DNA of 64,000 nt from Gracilaria gracilis (GCA_030374805.1 JARGSG010000001.1:310001-374000), one strand, 5' to 3'. Positions 20,939-33,883 are shown, counted from the stretch's first letter. Made by a program: numbers and translations. Notes: generated from the letters alone by a model not told the origin.

Positions 20939-23900
20939 GGTTATGGGCCACACGCACCCTCGCAAGACACAACACCACTCCAATCACACCCAACACTTCA
21001 AACTACAACCGAAATCAGTACGCACCCCGCCAACGTCGTGTATTCACAGGCAAACCATGCCAATTTCACATCTCTCTCGGCATGATACCACAACATTCAG
21101 ACACAGAATGTCGAGATCGCCGCCACCCAAAGAACCGGACCCAACCCCCACAAGCAAATTACCCCATGTCTTGGCCACAACAATACCCCCCACAATACAT
21201 ACCGCAGTACCAACAGCAGTACCAGCAGCAGCTCCCGGCACCACCAGGTTTCCACGTTCCCCAAACTTTCCCTCCACCACCACCAGTGGATATAACATTC
21301 GAGGCCGACAGGGAAATCACGGGTAAGTTTATGCTCGACAGTGGCGCACACCCGACACACGTCACACAACCAACACACCGAATGACCCCCCTAACCACAC
21401 CCACTTTCACATCCACTGCAACACAACAGCAGAGCAAGTGCACCCACCATGGTACAATAACAATACTTCCCAAAAGGAATAGGCTCACACTGAGGAGCTA
21501 CGCGGTCGCCAACAAGCATCTCAAGCACAACCTTCTCTCAGTCAAGGATCTCGCCACACGCTATGGGCTAGTGGCATTCACAGGCAAAAACGGATACGTT
21601 ATCGACACCAAACATGGAGACCCACACACAATAGCAACAGCACCATGGACTGGCCAACAATACGAGATGAAAGCCTCCATAATACAACCCACATATGCGT
21701 ACACATCCAGAACCCTTCCCCATAAACGTACCCGACGAACCAAGAAATCCATAGCACAGAACACCAACCCGGTCGAACGTGCACCCCTGCCTGATACCAA
21801 GACACTTCCCATCGCCCGACAAAAACCTCAAACCCCACGAGTACCCATCCAACATCTTCACAACCCCACCCAAACACTCAAACGAGCCAACGTGCAATTA
21901 CAAATGCATGAATGGCATCTGAAACTCAATCATGCCAACGCCGCCAAATTGGCCACCACGGCCAGACACAGACTCATACCCACAATGCCCACCTCCCTCC
22001 CCTGGAACGCGCCTATAACATGCTCGGCATGTCACGACGCCAAACTCTACCCCGCCCCACACAAATCAACGACCCACCATTACCCCACAGGAGCCTATAT
22101 TAGCTCCGACACATGCGGACCAGTGAAACCAACTTCCACACACGGCAACAACCACATCCTCATACTCATTTGTGCCACCAGCAGATTTGCGTTCGCTCAC
22201 TTCGTGAAGGATCGTAAGGACATTCCACAATACATCGACGAGACCTTACATCACATACACGACAAAATGGGACACCCACTCACCGACTTCCGTAGCGACA
22301 ACGCTAAAGAATACACATCATCGCGAATCCAGCAAATATATAAGCAACACAGAGTCACACACCACCTCCGCACTCCCCATCAGCCACAGGAGAACTCCAT
22401 CGCAGAGCGTTTCAATCGAACAGTCATGGAGTCCGCACGAGCCCTCCTCAAAGCAGCCAACCTACCCGACCAATACTGGGAAGATGCAGCCCGCGACACA
22501 GTATTCAAATACAACCTCATGCACCACAGCGCCATCAACACATCTCCCTACCAAATGTGGTACAGTACCAATCCAGTACCCACAAGACTCTTCACGTTTG
22601 GACAGCTCGGAACCACACCAATCTATGCTCCCAAGTCAAAAATGGAGCGAAGAGCCCAAACGGTACGCTACATGTACGCAAACTCATTCACGCATGTCAC
22701 AGTTCTGAACGTTCACACCAACAAATACCACACAATACGCACGAAAGACTTCCACCCATACCACAAAGCAACCGATCCCACTAATACCACCACGCACGCA
22801 TTCAAAGCACAAGCAGCCACGAAGCAACAAGTTCCAACGGAAATCACAATCGGTACGGCACCCCCAGCAAATCTGAAACAAGCGCGCCAATACCCCGACG
22901 CTAAACAGTGGGAAACAGCCCACAACACAGAACTGCATAACCTGGACCAACACAACAGTATACAATGGCTATCCCGTAACTTCACCCCCCCCGCCAGAAG
23001 CTATCATACCACTCATGATGATATATAGATACAAACGGTCAGCGGAAGGTAACATCACCCAACGCAAAGCACGCTGCAACCTCAGAGGAGACCTTATGCA
23101 GCCAGGGCTCCACTTCAACCCAAAACATCGAACCACATACACAGCCGACAGGACAACACAGAGAATGCTCATTGCCCTACACGCCATACATCAACTTCCA
23201 CTCGAACACTTTGACATCAAGTCCGCTTACCTCCATGAACAATACCAACACGACAAGCCGGTATACGTCCACCAGATGCCCAACTTCGACGGTTCGTATA
23301 CACACAACAGTGACCACGGCCTACTCAAAGGCAATCTTTACGGCTCCCCCCCAGCCGCATATTATTACAACCACGGTCTACAAACATTCCTATCCAGCAT
23401 CAACTTCCAACAATCAGAACATGATCCCTGCCTCTACACAAAACAAACCTCCGAAGGATGGACAATTATCAGCACCACGATCGACGATTTCCTAGTACTG
23501 GCGTCATCACAAGACCACATAGACAGACTCCACAAGCAACTACTCAGCAAATACAAAGTAAAACGTCTCGGGTCACCCACAAGAATACTGAATTGGACAG
23601 TCCGCAGAACTTCATCGGGCCAAGTCCATCTGTCACAGCCGGACACAATCGACGCCATTCTCGAAGAGACGAACATGGCCGACTGCAATCCCACCTGCAC
23701 CCCGTATGCCAGCCTTAAGACACTGGACCAGCAAGAAAGCACCAAACCCTTGAGCGACACAGAATCAAGGACATACAGAAGCATATTAGGAGAAATCAGA
23801 TACATCACAGACAGCACACGCCCCGACATAACTTACGCAACCAATCGCCTCTCTCAACATATGAACAAACCGCAAAGGCACCATTGGCAAGCCATGAAGA

Positions 23901-24467
23901 CACTCCTGCGCTACCTTAAAGGAACCCGCACGCATGGACTACTGTTCTCACCAAAAACGAATACCCCATGTACACTTCTCGAAGTGTACAGCGACGCCGA
24001 CTTCGCAAACGGAAAAGATCGCAAATCAATCACAGGCAATGTCCACCTATTAGGAGACACACCTATATCATGGAACTCAAGCAAACAGAACGTAATAGCC
24101 CTTTCAACCACGGAGGCAGAATACATATCTGCAACAAACGCCACCCGCCACACCAAATGGCTTCGCAATCTTCTCGAGGCCACGACAATGGCGGAACCCG
24201 AAGCTACGCCCCACCGCATCGACAACCAATCGGCCATACTGGTCGCTACCAACCAGGCCCCAACAAAACGAAAGAAGTATATTGACATCCGACACCACTT
24301 CTTGCAGCACCATAAAGCGGAAGGAGCCATTGCCATATCCCGGGTCTTCACAACCGACATGTTGGCAGACATATTCACGAAGCCCTTGCACCGAGACAGA
24401 TTTGTATCTCTACGACATCGTCTCAACATAGCCCCAGCCCCAGTCAAAATGTGAATCACCACCGGGG

Positions 24468-24607
24468 ACTGTCAATCAGCAACTCTTCTATTGCTGATCC
24501 ACATTTTTCTCCTCGCCAATCAGCATTGCAGTAGACACTCCACTAGATAAGCACCAGATGAGCGAGCTCACGAAGTAAACGGCTCCGGCCAGAGGTTCTT
24601 CTCCACA
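24468..24607 (+). repeat. 3' LTR of the copia element
   Basis: 140 bases with the same TGTC...CACA ends. It is preceded by a purine-rich tract (ccggggac) that fits a polypurine primer. CTCCA follows directly as the target duplication. Confidence 0.85.
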
Positions 24608-24620
24608 CTCCATACTATAA

Positions 24621-24635
24621 GAGTGTCTCCACCGG
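24621..24635 (+). repeat. Left TIR of the Harbinger-like element
   Basis: GAGTGTCTCCACCGG directly after TAA; exact inverted match at the right end. Confidence 0.8.
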
Positions 24636-24962
24636 TAGCGTGATTCAATCCAAAACCCAATCAACGTGTATGTTCTGTATTGGTGGGTTCAAATGTTTGG
24701 TATTGAGTTCATTCTCAACATTCAACCGTTCTCTTTGAACCACAGTTTAACCAACCAACCCAGATCTCCATCCAAGCCATCCAAACTCTCGAAGGAAATG
24801 GATTCACTGCTCGCTTTTCCCTCGTACCTCAGCCTCGCCCCCGCGGAAGCGAAAGATAATTTTTGATTCTGGTTGCTAAAGATGCGATCTTGTTCACTCT
24901 GGAGTCAGCAAAAGTGCTACCTGCAGTGGTTTTTAAGGAGCATACAAAAGGTAGTTTGCAAG
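24636..24962. other. Left subterminal region of the Harbinger-like element
   Basis: Between the left TIR and the end of the Myb/NAM-like reading. It shows only the shared subterminal TTCAATCCAAA block and no other gene. Confidence 0.45.
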
Positions 24963-25671
24963 TCATTTGTATCCTTCGTGCGTCGTAGAATCTCCTGCCT
25001 CGCGATCAACGTCGTTTGTAGCGGATGGAGGGTCACGAACACTAGATCTGGTCGGTGCAGCGGCACCCTGTGCGCTACAGGAAGAAGATGCTTCAATTCG
25101 CACTGTTTCTGACTCCTCTGGCTGCCTAAAAGAGGAGCTGTTAGGAACATGATACGGCAGAGAATCCTGATCCTGTAGCGTTGCTGCCTTTTCAACCTCG
25201 GCGAGTGCTTTCTGTGCAACAGCGTTCATGTACTTCTTTTTCATTTCAACATCATCATCAGGTAAAGAAAAGAACGTGAACATAGACTTCTGTCGTTGAA
25301 CAGCTAGAAACCCTTCAGCTACAGTGTTGCGCCTCTTCGCAGCTCTCGCCAGTTCTTCAATTCCCTCAGCACCTCTCTGTTAGGCCTTCACTTGGTTTGC
25401 CGTAAAGTGTGCTCTTTTGCTACCAACAAATCCAGTACCATTCAAACCGTAATTATGAGAAGGACGCTCCTTGGGCTCTTCATGTTCATCCTTACCAGAG
25501 TTACTGCCGTTGCTATCAATACCGCTTTCTACACCACCATGACCTCTATTACCAGACCCTGTTTTTTCAACAGTTTCGTCCATGTTCACAGGTTTCTTGG
25601 AGGACATCAGCATCTCCCTTTGGTTTGTGTTGCGAAAGAACGTCAGAGCATCCAGAAACTCAAACTTGTCA
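24963..25671 (-). pseudogene. C-terminal part of a Myb/NAM-like Harbinger accessory gene
   Basis: Minus-strand reading continues from the piece at 36863-37253 across the chromovirus insertion in the same frame: EYG on the right flank runs into GDKFEFLDALTFFRNTNQ on the left. KFEFLDALTFFRNT matches the F.F...W..LRN block that closes plant NAM-associated/Myb-like domain proteins. A low-complexity Gly/Ser/Glu region follows, then RGAEGIEELARAAKRRN...FFSLPDDD and a Ser-rich tail ending at 24963. An in-frame TAA lies at 25380-25382, so the gene is broken here apart from the insertion. The rest of the frame is clean, so the decay is recent. Confidence 0.6.
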
Positions 25672-25678
25672 CCATATT

Positions 25679-26219
25679 TGGTATAATGCACAAAAAGCGA
25701 GAGAGTCCGAAGCAATCTTGAGACGGGAGCGGCGGTAGCGTACAGTCTTGTGACTGTAATGAATCCGAGCGGAAAGAAGGGGCGGAAGCACCGGGCGGTC
25801 GAGGGGAGAGTGGACGATTGGTATCACCAGGCACGTACAGGAACGTGCGGAAGGGTACGAACGGTCTGAGAAACCCAACAAAAGAGTAGCCGTGCGGTCT
25901 ATGGTTAGTGCAAACTAGCGAAGAAGACGTTCGGCAGAAGATGCTTGTCGTTTACGATTGGGGCCTCGGGAGATCCGAGCTACAACTAAATATCGGGTCT
26001 GGGCCCCATTACTAACTACTGTACGATCGGTCTAATTTGCACTGTCACTACCAAGTCCGTACACGTGGCCAACTTGTACGTTCGGCCAACCCGTTCGGCA
26101 CTCGATCACCAACTTGTACACGTGGCGGTGCCACTGCACCGGCCAACTGTGCACTACCCCTCCGTACGTGAACGTCCAATCGGATATACAGAGCCCCGAC
26201 CCGGGCCCACTATACTACA
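25679..26219 (-). repeat. 3' LTR of the chromovirus
   Basis: 541 bases, read on the minus strand as TGTAGTATAG...TTATACCA. It is about 98.7% identical by eye to the copy at 36316-36855. It contains several CCGNNCGG octamers. Confidence 0.9.
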
Positions 26220-27396
26220 GATCCCCCTCCTACACTTGCGCTCCGCCCTCAGAGCGCCGCGTAGTGTCGCCAAGTCGCTACGCGTCTGTCCGCATGGTTG
26301 AGAGGACGCCATGGGTTCCGTTCGGAAATTTTGCCCGGAAAGGGCGGGGCGAAGCCATGCCAAAATTTCCAGAGCGGGAACGACGAAAAAGGACCTTAAG
26401 TACGCGTGGTAAAGACCCAAGCCGAGCGGAGCGAAACGCACTGGTGCGCGAATGGGGGATCGAAGCCGCCCGAGGCGTGATCCGAGGTGGGCGCAACCGT
26501 TATACCTGTGCAGACCGTAGGCAATCGTTCGAGTACCGTCAACGTTCTTGGCCTCGCGTTCAAGTCCGATCGGAAATGTGCATCCCGTCCTGTAGGGCAT
26601 CCGCGACGGTCGCCACACGGAGCGTGTCCAGCAGGGCTTCGAAGTCGTCAGCCTTGCCTACTGCGAGGTCTGCACTTGGTGTCATCCGTTTGGTAACACG
26701 CAGCACGCGTGCGTGGAGCCCGTACGGGTTACGGGAAGCCACAGCGTCCGCTTTCGGAAAATTTGCCCAGGATGGGCGGGGCGAAGCCATGCCCGATTTC
26801 CCTAAGTGGAGGAGACACCATATGGACGGAACCGTTGGAGAGGCTTGCCGTGTTACGTACGAGCGGGCGTGGAGACGGGTACTGACGGCAGCGAAGGCGT
26901 GCGTGTATCCGTGTCTTTCCGTGCGGTTTGCTCGAAGGAGAACGCCCGATGGGGATCCATTCGGTACATCCGGCACGTCTCGATGGAGGGCGTCTGGCGG
27001 GTACGCGTATTGACGTGCGTCGCACGTCTCGACGGAGAGCGTACGGCGGATGATCCCTTAGCGGTCGAACGCGTGTCCGTGCGCGTACGCTGTGTCCGAA
27101 GCGGTGGTCCTCTTTCGTAAATGGGTTGGCGGTCGAAGGACCGTCAGTGCTCATTGTGACCGTACGGTCGAGCGACCGTACGAATTGGACGCGATGCGAC
27201 GCCGCGACGAAGCGAGTGTATAGTGTATCTCGTGTGCAGAGGGTGGCGGAACGTCAGCTCCTGATCCTCCAATAAAAATGAATTGGTCAGCACTGACATT
27301 TCGTCCGCGCGGTGCCTGTACGATGAAATAGTCGTCGTGGCGATTCCAAACGGTCGGTAATACCTCAAGTACCGCGTTGTCGTGTTCACCTCCCCC
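26220..27396. other. Non-coding internal part of the chromovirus with repeated hairpin block
   Basis: GC-rich, with no convincing gene on either strand. A block of about 55 bases occurs twice in direct orientation (around 26320-26376 and 26752-26806), each with a cggggcgaagccatgcc core. In the first copy GGAAATTTTG and CAAAATTTCC can pair across the core. It may be a packaging or structural RNA region, or the promoter side of the antisense cassette. Confidence 0.4.
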
Positions 27397-27404
27397 TATA
27401 AGAG
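27397..27404 (+). promoter_or_regulatory. TATA box ahead of the antisense cassette
   Basis: TATAAGAG preceded by ctcccc, 26 bases before the first Met (27423) and 68 before the next in-frame Met (27465). The spacing favours 27465 as the translated start. It suggests the cassette is transcribed from its own promoter, against gag-pol. Confidence 0.45.
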
Positions 27405-27422
27405 CGCCAGCCAAGCGGCGAC

Positions 27423-29621
27423 ATGCCCGAGTCGGTTCACTCCGTATCCAACCCTACGCCCGCAATGGCGCCGACTCCGAGCGGCTCTGGTACACCGTCG
27501 ACACCTTTCCGTTCGGTCCCGTTACCTGGTCAGAAGTATGACCATCGCTTCCGTCGCGGTCTTACCGCTCCTCGCCGGAATAAGCAGGTCCCGCTATCCG
27601 TCACGGAATACGTCCAGAAGGGGTTCTTCGGCGGCGAGCGCTTCGCGTCGATTCCGACGGCGCTACCGATGCGGGATATGGCGATTCGCAATCCGAAAGG
27701 AACAAGCATCGAAGCTTGGCAAGCCCGCTGGAATCACCTACCTGGTGTGACCGGACGGAAGAGTGAAGAGACCTACGGGCGGAGTGACATGTTATACCTG
27801 CGCTGTCCGGAGGAAAAGACCTATCAGGAGGCGTTGCAGCGTTTGTTCCACCGCTGCTCATCCGATTCGGGCTTCCCCGAGAAGGACATGAATCCGCTTG
27901 GGTTGGTGATGTTCGAACCGCCGTACGACAAGTTGTACTGGGTGAACCGTCAACGGTGGGGAAGTAATACCGCAACGGAGGCGAGAATCCGAGCGTCCCA
28001 TGGGTTCCTGTACAGTTGGCACAACGTCGAGTTCTTTGACGTCCCTGTTCATCGCCGATCGGACTTGTATTGCTCCGCAAACGAAGTGTGGACCAGCCTC
28101 GATGTGTCCCGCAACCTATCCGTACCGACTCCGTCCGTGTTGGCTTACCATTTGGAAGAGCTCCTCAAAGGTTCACCCATTCAGGGTGTTGTCCGTCACG
28201 TCGTATATGCTGAGTGGGCGGTGTTTGCCTTTATGGCGTTCCTCCAGGCGGCCCACGAAAGTATCGAGGTCTTCACCCGTGCGGGAGACGAGCGTCTGTA
28301 CCACAAGGACGGCCAAACCAAGTACGGGCGGTTGTTTTCGATGCCGTACAAACTGCTATGTATCCTGGCCGAGATGCGACTCCCGAACGTTCTCCGCGGC
28401 ACCGTGTTTCCAGCGCAGGTCGGTGAGAAAATGTTACAGTACTCGTTGGAGACCGATTGGGACAACACTCCGGGGTTCCTGTGGTACGACTACTACTCCG
28501 ATAGGTTCCCGGCGATGCCCTCGACCGGATCGGTCGCGACGCCGATCACTCGTGTCCTGAAGGGTCCGGAGAGTCTCCCCCCCTGGCCCTTCAAAACCGT
28601 TTCGGACTTCTTCCCGCATGGGTTCATGGCGTAGGACTTCGAGGACGTGGCGCCACTGCCGACTCCAATGGTGACACCCGTTGAGGCGAAGACCGTTGTG
28701 GAGGCAGGAGTACAGGCAGGATCCGGTCGGAAGTCTTGGGACAAATCCGGGTTCGCCATTGAGGACAGCGCCAGCCCGCATTCGGACGGTGATACGCACA
28801 AGGCCTTCATGGCTCTCCGTGCGGCTTGTATTCCGTTCGGCGAAGAGGAACCTGCGACGCTTGACGACGCCCTGTTGGCGGCCCGAGCATGGATGCGCCG
28901 TGTGGTCAACGCCGAGACCGCTCTCCCTGAGCAGGCTCAGGCGCAGCTTAACCTGCTCGGTTACCTCCGGGCCCATTCCTTATTGGTCCTCGCGTCTTAC
29001 GAGAAGTCCGTGACGGCTGGTCTAGGTATGGCGCCCGGTGTGGATGGGACGCCGATGTCGACGTTCGCGCCGCCGTTAGAGGAGCTGGTGACCAAATCCT
29101 ATGAGGGCATTGCGAAACAGGTCCATGCGGAGCGTATCGTCGACCATATCGTGAAGAACATGCGCCAGGCGACGGAGTCCTTTCTCAAGGGTGTCGAGCT
29201 GGTTGCGCCCTATATTCCGCCCGGGGAAGAGCCTGAAGGTGAAGGCCAGTCCGGTGACGGTGCAGGGCCGAGCGGTACGAACGCGGCTCCCGAAGGGGAG
29301 ACTCCGCAAGAGGAGGTAACCCCTACGGTCCAGGATGTTCCCATGCCGTCTCCGAGTGGAGACCAGGAGGGAACGGAGACCGTCACGGTTGAGGAGGACC
29401 TCCTAGAGCCGGCGCCCGCACCCGCAAGCCAATCGGGCAATAAGTCGGGTGGGAAGAAGAAGGTCGTGGCCACTTTGCCGTGCCCTGGGACCGCTTTGGC
29501 GTTCCAGCTGACAAGGACCGGTTCGAGTTCACGTGGTGGTTCCGCTGCGGGCCGTGGTACCTCTCCGTGGGGTACCCGTGGGCGTGGTATTACGAAGCCC
29601 GGTTGGAAGAAGACTACTTAG
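27423..29621 (+). other. Antisense coding cassette inside the chromovirus (unknown protein)
   Basis: On the strand opposite gag-pol, between integrase and the 3' LTR, lie two adjacent open pieces of about 400 and 320 codons, with about one break between them. The first has a Pro/Ser-rich start, then a globular-looking, Trp/Tyr/Arg-rich region (WQARWNHLPG, MFEPPYDKLYWVNRQRWG, FLYSWHNVEFFDV, GFLWYDYYSDRFP). The second is helical (FMALRAACIPFGEEEPATLDD, EKSVTAGLGM), then acidic Pro/Glu-rich, and ends in an RGG-like Gly/Arg/Ser tail (SSSRGGSAAGRG). No enzyme, signal peptide or membrane motif is recognised. The RGG tail suggests RNA or nucleic-acid binding. Some plant Ty3 elements (Grande, Retand type) also have antisense genes in this place, but I see no reason to call homology. 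Composition matches the rest of the element. Confidence 0.6.
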
Positions 29622-29899
29622 TTGACCGTGCGTACTCGTAGCTTTCTTTTCTCCTAAGTAAACTTGTGATTGTTTGTGATGACCTGTGGGCCAATAGCAT
29701 GTCGTTCTGCGTGTGCCGTTGTCGAAAAAGGCGGCGTTTTGTAAAAATCGGAAAGTAATTGACCAATGGGCGTACGTTGGTGGCGGTTTGCCGCCCAATG
29801 ATAACGTGGTGGCGGCGCCTTTTGGTGTCCCGTGACGGTTCACCGCTTGCGAGCCAGTACGTACGATCTCGGATCTCGGATCCGCCCCTTTCCCCCTCC
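29622..29899. other. Junction between convergent antisense cassette and pol
   Basis: About 280 bases between the ends of the cassette (plus) and pol (minus). Convergent transcription would overlap here. No poly(A) signal could be assigned with confidence. Confidence 0.35.
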
Positions 29900-32800
29900 T
29901 TAAGGTGTCGCCGTTACCGAAGGGTTTCGGCGACGCCAATAGCGGGCGATAAAGTGCTGGGGGATGTGTTCTGGCGGTTCGAACGTATCCTGATCGGTGC
30001 GGTACCCGTGCCATCGTACGCGGTATTCCTGTCCGTTCGGGGTGTCGCGATGGTCGACGACTCGTTCCACCACGCTCGGAACTGTTCCGGGCGGTGGAGT
30101 GGGCTGGTCGTCGACTGGTTCGTCCGCATACGGTCCCTCAGGGTCAGCAGCTACTGTGCCGCGTGTCCGTTCGGAAGTGACCGGTGTGGTTGTTGGCCGT
30201 GCGGTTGGGGCTTTTGTGACTCTGCCAATACTGACGGTGTTGTGAATACCGTCTTGGTTCAGAGTGACAGTGGCGTCCGTTGCGGATACGACCTTAAACG
30301 GGCCAACCGTCTTTGGTAAGAGTTTCCGATACGTACGTTCCTGATCCGTAAGGTTTTCCTCTGCGTTCTTATAGTCCGGTCGGTGAACAAACACCTCTTC
30401 CCCAGGGGTGAAGCTCGGCGTGTACCGTACGGATTTATCAAAGTTTTCCTTATAGCGCTGTTGGGCGCGGGTCAACTTTATCCGAGCGGTCTGCAGCGTG
30501 GCCTGTAGAAACTTGAGCGTGTAACGTTTTAACCGAGCGGCAGTGGGCTGTGTAGGCGTCGTTGGGTCTAGTGACGTACTGGGCTCATCGAGCAGAACGC
30601 TTGGGGGTTTACGCGTTAGCGCAACGTCGAACGGTGCGGTACCGAGAGATCCATGGATCTGTAGGTTGTAACCGTACGTAAGAAGTTGCACATACGCGTG
30701 CCAAGTGTTCTGATGGTCCGCTACGTAGTGGCGTAACCTCTCCACGAGTGTTTTGTTGAACCGTTCGGCCTGACCATTTGTTTGCGGATGGTACGCGGTC
30801 GTTAGTACGTGTTTGGTTCCCAAAGCGGTACATACAGTCTCAAAGAACTTAGAGACGAATTGAGTTCCGTTATCGGTTAGCAAGTAGTTTGGTATTCCGT
30901 ACGGATAAACCCAGTTCTCCAGGAAGGCCTTCGCCACTACAGGGGCTGTGGTTGACCGCAGAGGTATAGAGCGAGCTATCTTGCTAAACCGATCGGTAAT
31001 AACCAGTATGTACTGGTAACCGTTTACGGACTTCGTGAATGGACCGACGATGTCCATCGCGACGAATTACAGCGGACCGGCGGCGGGGAATAGCTTCAGC
31101 AGCTTCTGCGACTTGAAGTGTGTTCCCTTCGTCGCCGGGCAGGTGCGACAGTTCCGTACGGTCTGGAATACATCATTGGCCATATGTGGCCAGTAGAAGT
31201 CTCGACGGAGACTTTCATACATCCGGGTGGAGCCCGGATGGCCAACCAGACGGGGGTAGTGCGCCAAGTAGAGGACGCGTGCCTGCAGTGATGCAGGTAC
31301 GACCTTCTGGATGGCACCGTCCAATGGGGCTTTGCGCACGATAAGTCCGTTTCGGTCAATGTCGAACAGAGTGACACCGTTGCCGATGTCTTTCCGTACG
31401 GACTCACAGAAAGGGTCATCTGCTTGAGCTCGTACCAGCTCTTCGACCGTGACCGGAACGATATTGGTTTCCTCCGAGGTGACAGCGAGCACCTCGGGGA
31501 TACCAGCAGATTTCCGTTCGGGCGTTGGCCAGTCGACGCGGACGTCGCTGTACTCGTCACCGTTAACGGTAATATTGGTGATAAAGTAGCCATCGTCCGT
31601 ACGGTCATTCACTAGCAAGCAGGGGACCTCTTCGTCCAATGGGGCATCGTCTTCGCCATCCGTCCGAATCCGAGAAAGGGCATCAGTCGCTTGGTGCTTG
31701 ATACCCGGACGGTGGACGACATCGAAATCATACTCCATTAGACGCAACCGCCAGCTGGCCAATCGTCCTGACGAGTCCGCAAGGTTCAATATCCACCTCA
31801 AAGAGTGGTGGTCCTTTCGGACAGTGAACCTCTGACCTTCCAGGTACGGACGGAGGTGCAGTATGGCCCAGACGACCGCCAGGCATTCCCGTTCGGTCTT
31901 GGATAGAGAGCGGCTCCAGTAACCGATCGGTAATAAGCCTCCGTCCGGTTGCTTCTGTAGCAGGGTGCATCCTACCTGTCGGTCGCATGCGTCTGTATCC
32001 AGAACGTACGGGTACCCTTGACGGGGAATGGCCAGAATGGGCGGGCGTATCAGTCTCCGACGTAATTCGTCAAAGGCTTCGTATTCCGTATCGGTCAATG
32101 TCTCAAACTTCGTGGGTTGTCCCTTTTCCAACTTGCGGTTCAATGGAGCCGCAATTCGGGCGAAGTTTGCGACAAACCGACGGAAAACGTTACAGAGCCC
32201 CAAGAACGATCGGAGCTCCGTCTGGGTCGTAGGCGGTTTAGCCTGCTTGATAGCATTCTGTGTCTTGAGAGACACTTGAAGCTTTCCCGGTCGGATTACG
32301 TGGCCTAGATAGTCCACTGTGCCACTGAAAAAGTAGCACTTGTCCAGTCGGAGAGTAACACCAGCCGAACGGAGCATATGCAGTATGGTCCGCACATGGT
32401 CATAATGCTCTTCAACCGTCCGGGAATAAATGATTACGTCATCAAGATACACCAGTGCGTAGTGCCACTTCACCCGTGATCAGATGATGTCTAGAGCACG
32501 CTGGAAAGTAGCCGGTGCGTTCTTGAGTCCGAACGGAATTCTCCGATAGCGGTACAGTCCCATGTGCGACGTGAACGTCGTTTTGTCCCGGTCGGCTTCA
32601 TCCATTTTGGTCTGCCAATAACCACTGTTGGCGTCCAAAGTGGAGAAGATTTGTGCATCTCCAAGAGAGTCGATGCACTCGTCCATTCGGGGTAGTGGGT
32701 ATGTGTCCCGTACGGTCGTAACGTTCAAACGGCGGTAGTCGACGCAGAAGCGAAGGCTTCCGTCTTTCTTGAGAGCGAATACGACCGGGCTGGCCCATTC

Positions 32801-33883
32801 TGCCGATGACGGTTCTATGACACCAGCAGCGAGCTGCTTTGTCACCTCCTTACGTTCGAGTTCTCTCCGAGCGGGTCCGGCACGGTACGGCATCTGGAAT
32901 ATGGGCTTCGAGCCTGGTTCCAGATGGATGCGGTGCTTCGCTGCCGCAATCGTTCCGAGATGGCCGTCCCACATGTCCGCAAACGGTCGAAGTAGCTCAA
33001 TGACTTTGTCCCGTTCGGTAACATACTCAGGGCTGATCTGTACCTTGTTGGTCCAATCGTTCTCATCTTTCCGTACGGTTTCTTGCTCCTGTTCGGTATC
33101 CTTGTATTCCCGTTCGGAATTATTACCCGAAATCGGAATGTGTTCCCCCTCCTTGGACTCGTCGCTCCGCGACGATGGTTGCGGAGTTATGAGCGCTACA
33201 GGAGATGGAAGAGCAAGTCCGATAACGTTGTTCTTGTGTAGTCGAACCGAGCGGTCAGAAAAGTTCGCCACGCGAACGAGAAATGGTACGTCCGGTCGGA
33301 GCTCCGTAACTCCACCCGCAAGGAGTGTGAGTTCAAGCGTTGATCCCGTTCGGTGATGAGACTGTAGAAAGACCAAGCCGGACGTTTTGGTGGTTACCAA
33401 GACGTTCGTTTCCGACATTGGGGGTAGAACAACCGGACGAGCAACGTGTATCTTATTAGATGGAGTTTCCCGTTCGGGTTCTGGTTCCGGCGCGGAAGAT
33501 GCATTTGGTCCGTAGGCGGAAGACTGTATAGACACCGGTTTGGAGTGTCGTAAGAGTATTGTCCGTTTCGGTGGTAGTATTGCCAAGACGTACTTGTCAA
33601 TAAAAGAAGTACCGAGTAGTACGCTGGTGGAGAGGTTAGAAACCACCAAGAACTGTACTCGTACATTGAGGTCACCGATTCGGACCATAAGGGGAAGAAC
33701 TCCCACAACGTCCATTTGGTTCTTCGACGCGTCCGTAATTCGGGGTCTTACGTCCGGTCGGAGTTTCGAGCGCCAATTCGGAGGGAGATGGCGTTCGTGC
33801 ACCAGACAGGGTCCGGCTCCGGTATCAAGAACTCCCGTTAACGGATACATCAGTGCCGTGTTGAGGCCAACCGACACGTGCAC
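29900..33883 (-). other. pol region of the chromovirus
   Basis: Reading leftwards: a retropepsin-type protease (VLDTGAGPCLV), a Ty3-type reverse transcriptase, RNase H, an HHCC zinc finger and integrase core (YHPQTNGQAERFN), and a C-terminal chromodomain. The chromodomain (VERVVDHRDTPNGQEYRVRWHGY, then DTFEPPEHI) places the element among chromoviruses, whose chromodomains can steer integration to particular chromatin. About two breaks. As a fossil-type element it is described only to this level. Confidence 0.85.

Larger units (their letters stand above)
20845..24607 (+). mobile_element. Compact Ty1/copia LTR retrotransposon
   Basis: A 3.76-kb LTR element bounded by TG...CA repeats and an exact 5-base target duplication (CTCCA at 20840-20844 and 24608-24612). 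Part order on the plus strand: a short Gln/Pro-rich lead, protease, GAG-pre-integrase and integrase (about 21.1-23.0 kb), then reverse transcriptase and RNase H (about 23.0-24.45 kb). Protease-integrase-RT-RNase H is the copia order. A recognisable gag/zinc-knuckle region is not seen, so the element is short for the family. Coding looks nearly whole, with about one break. The LTRs differ at about two positions over their shared part, which points to a fairly recent insertion. Confidence 0.9.

Noticed and set aside
26114-27013. 299-codon plus-strand frame at the inner edge of the 3' LTR
   Set aside because: It starts inside the LTR and reads an Arg/Ser-rich product from GC-rich non-coding DNA with repeated hairpin blocks.
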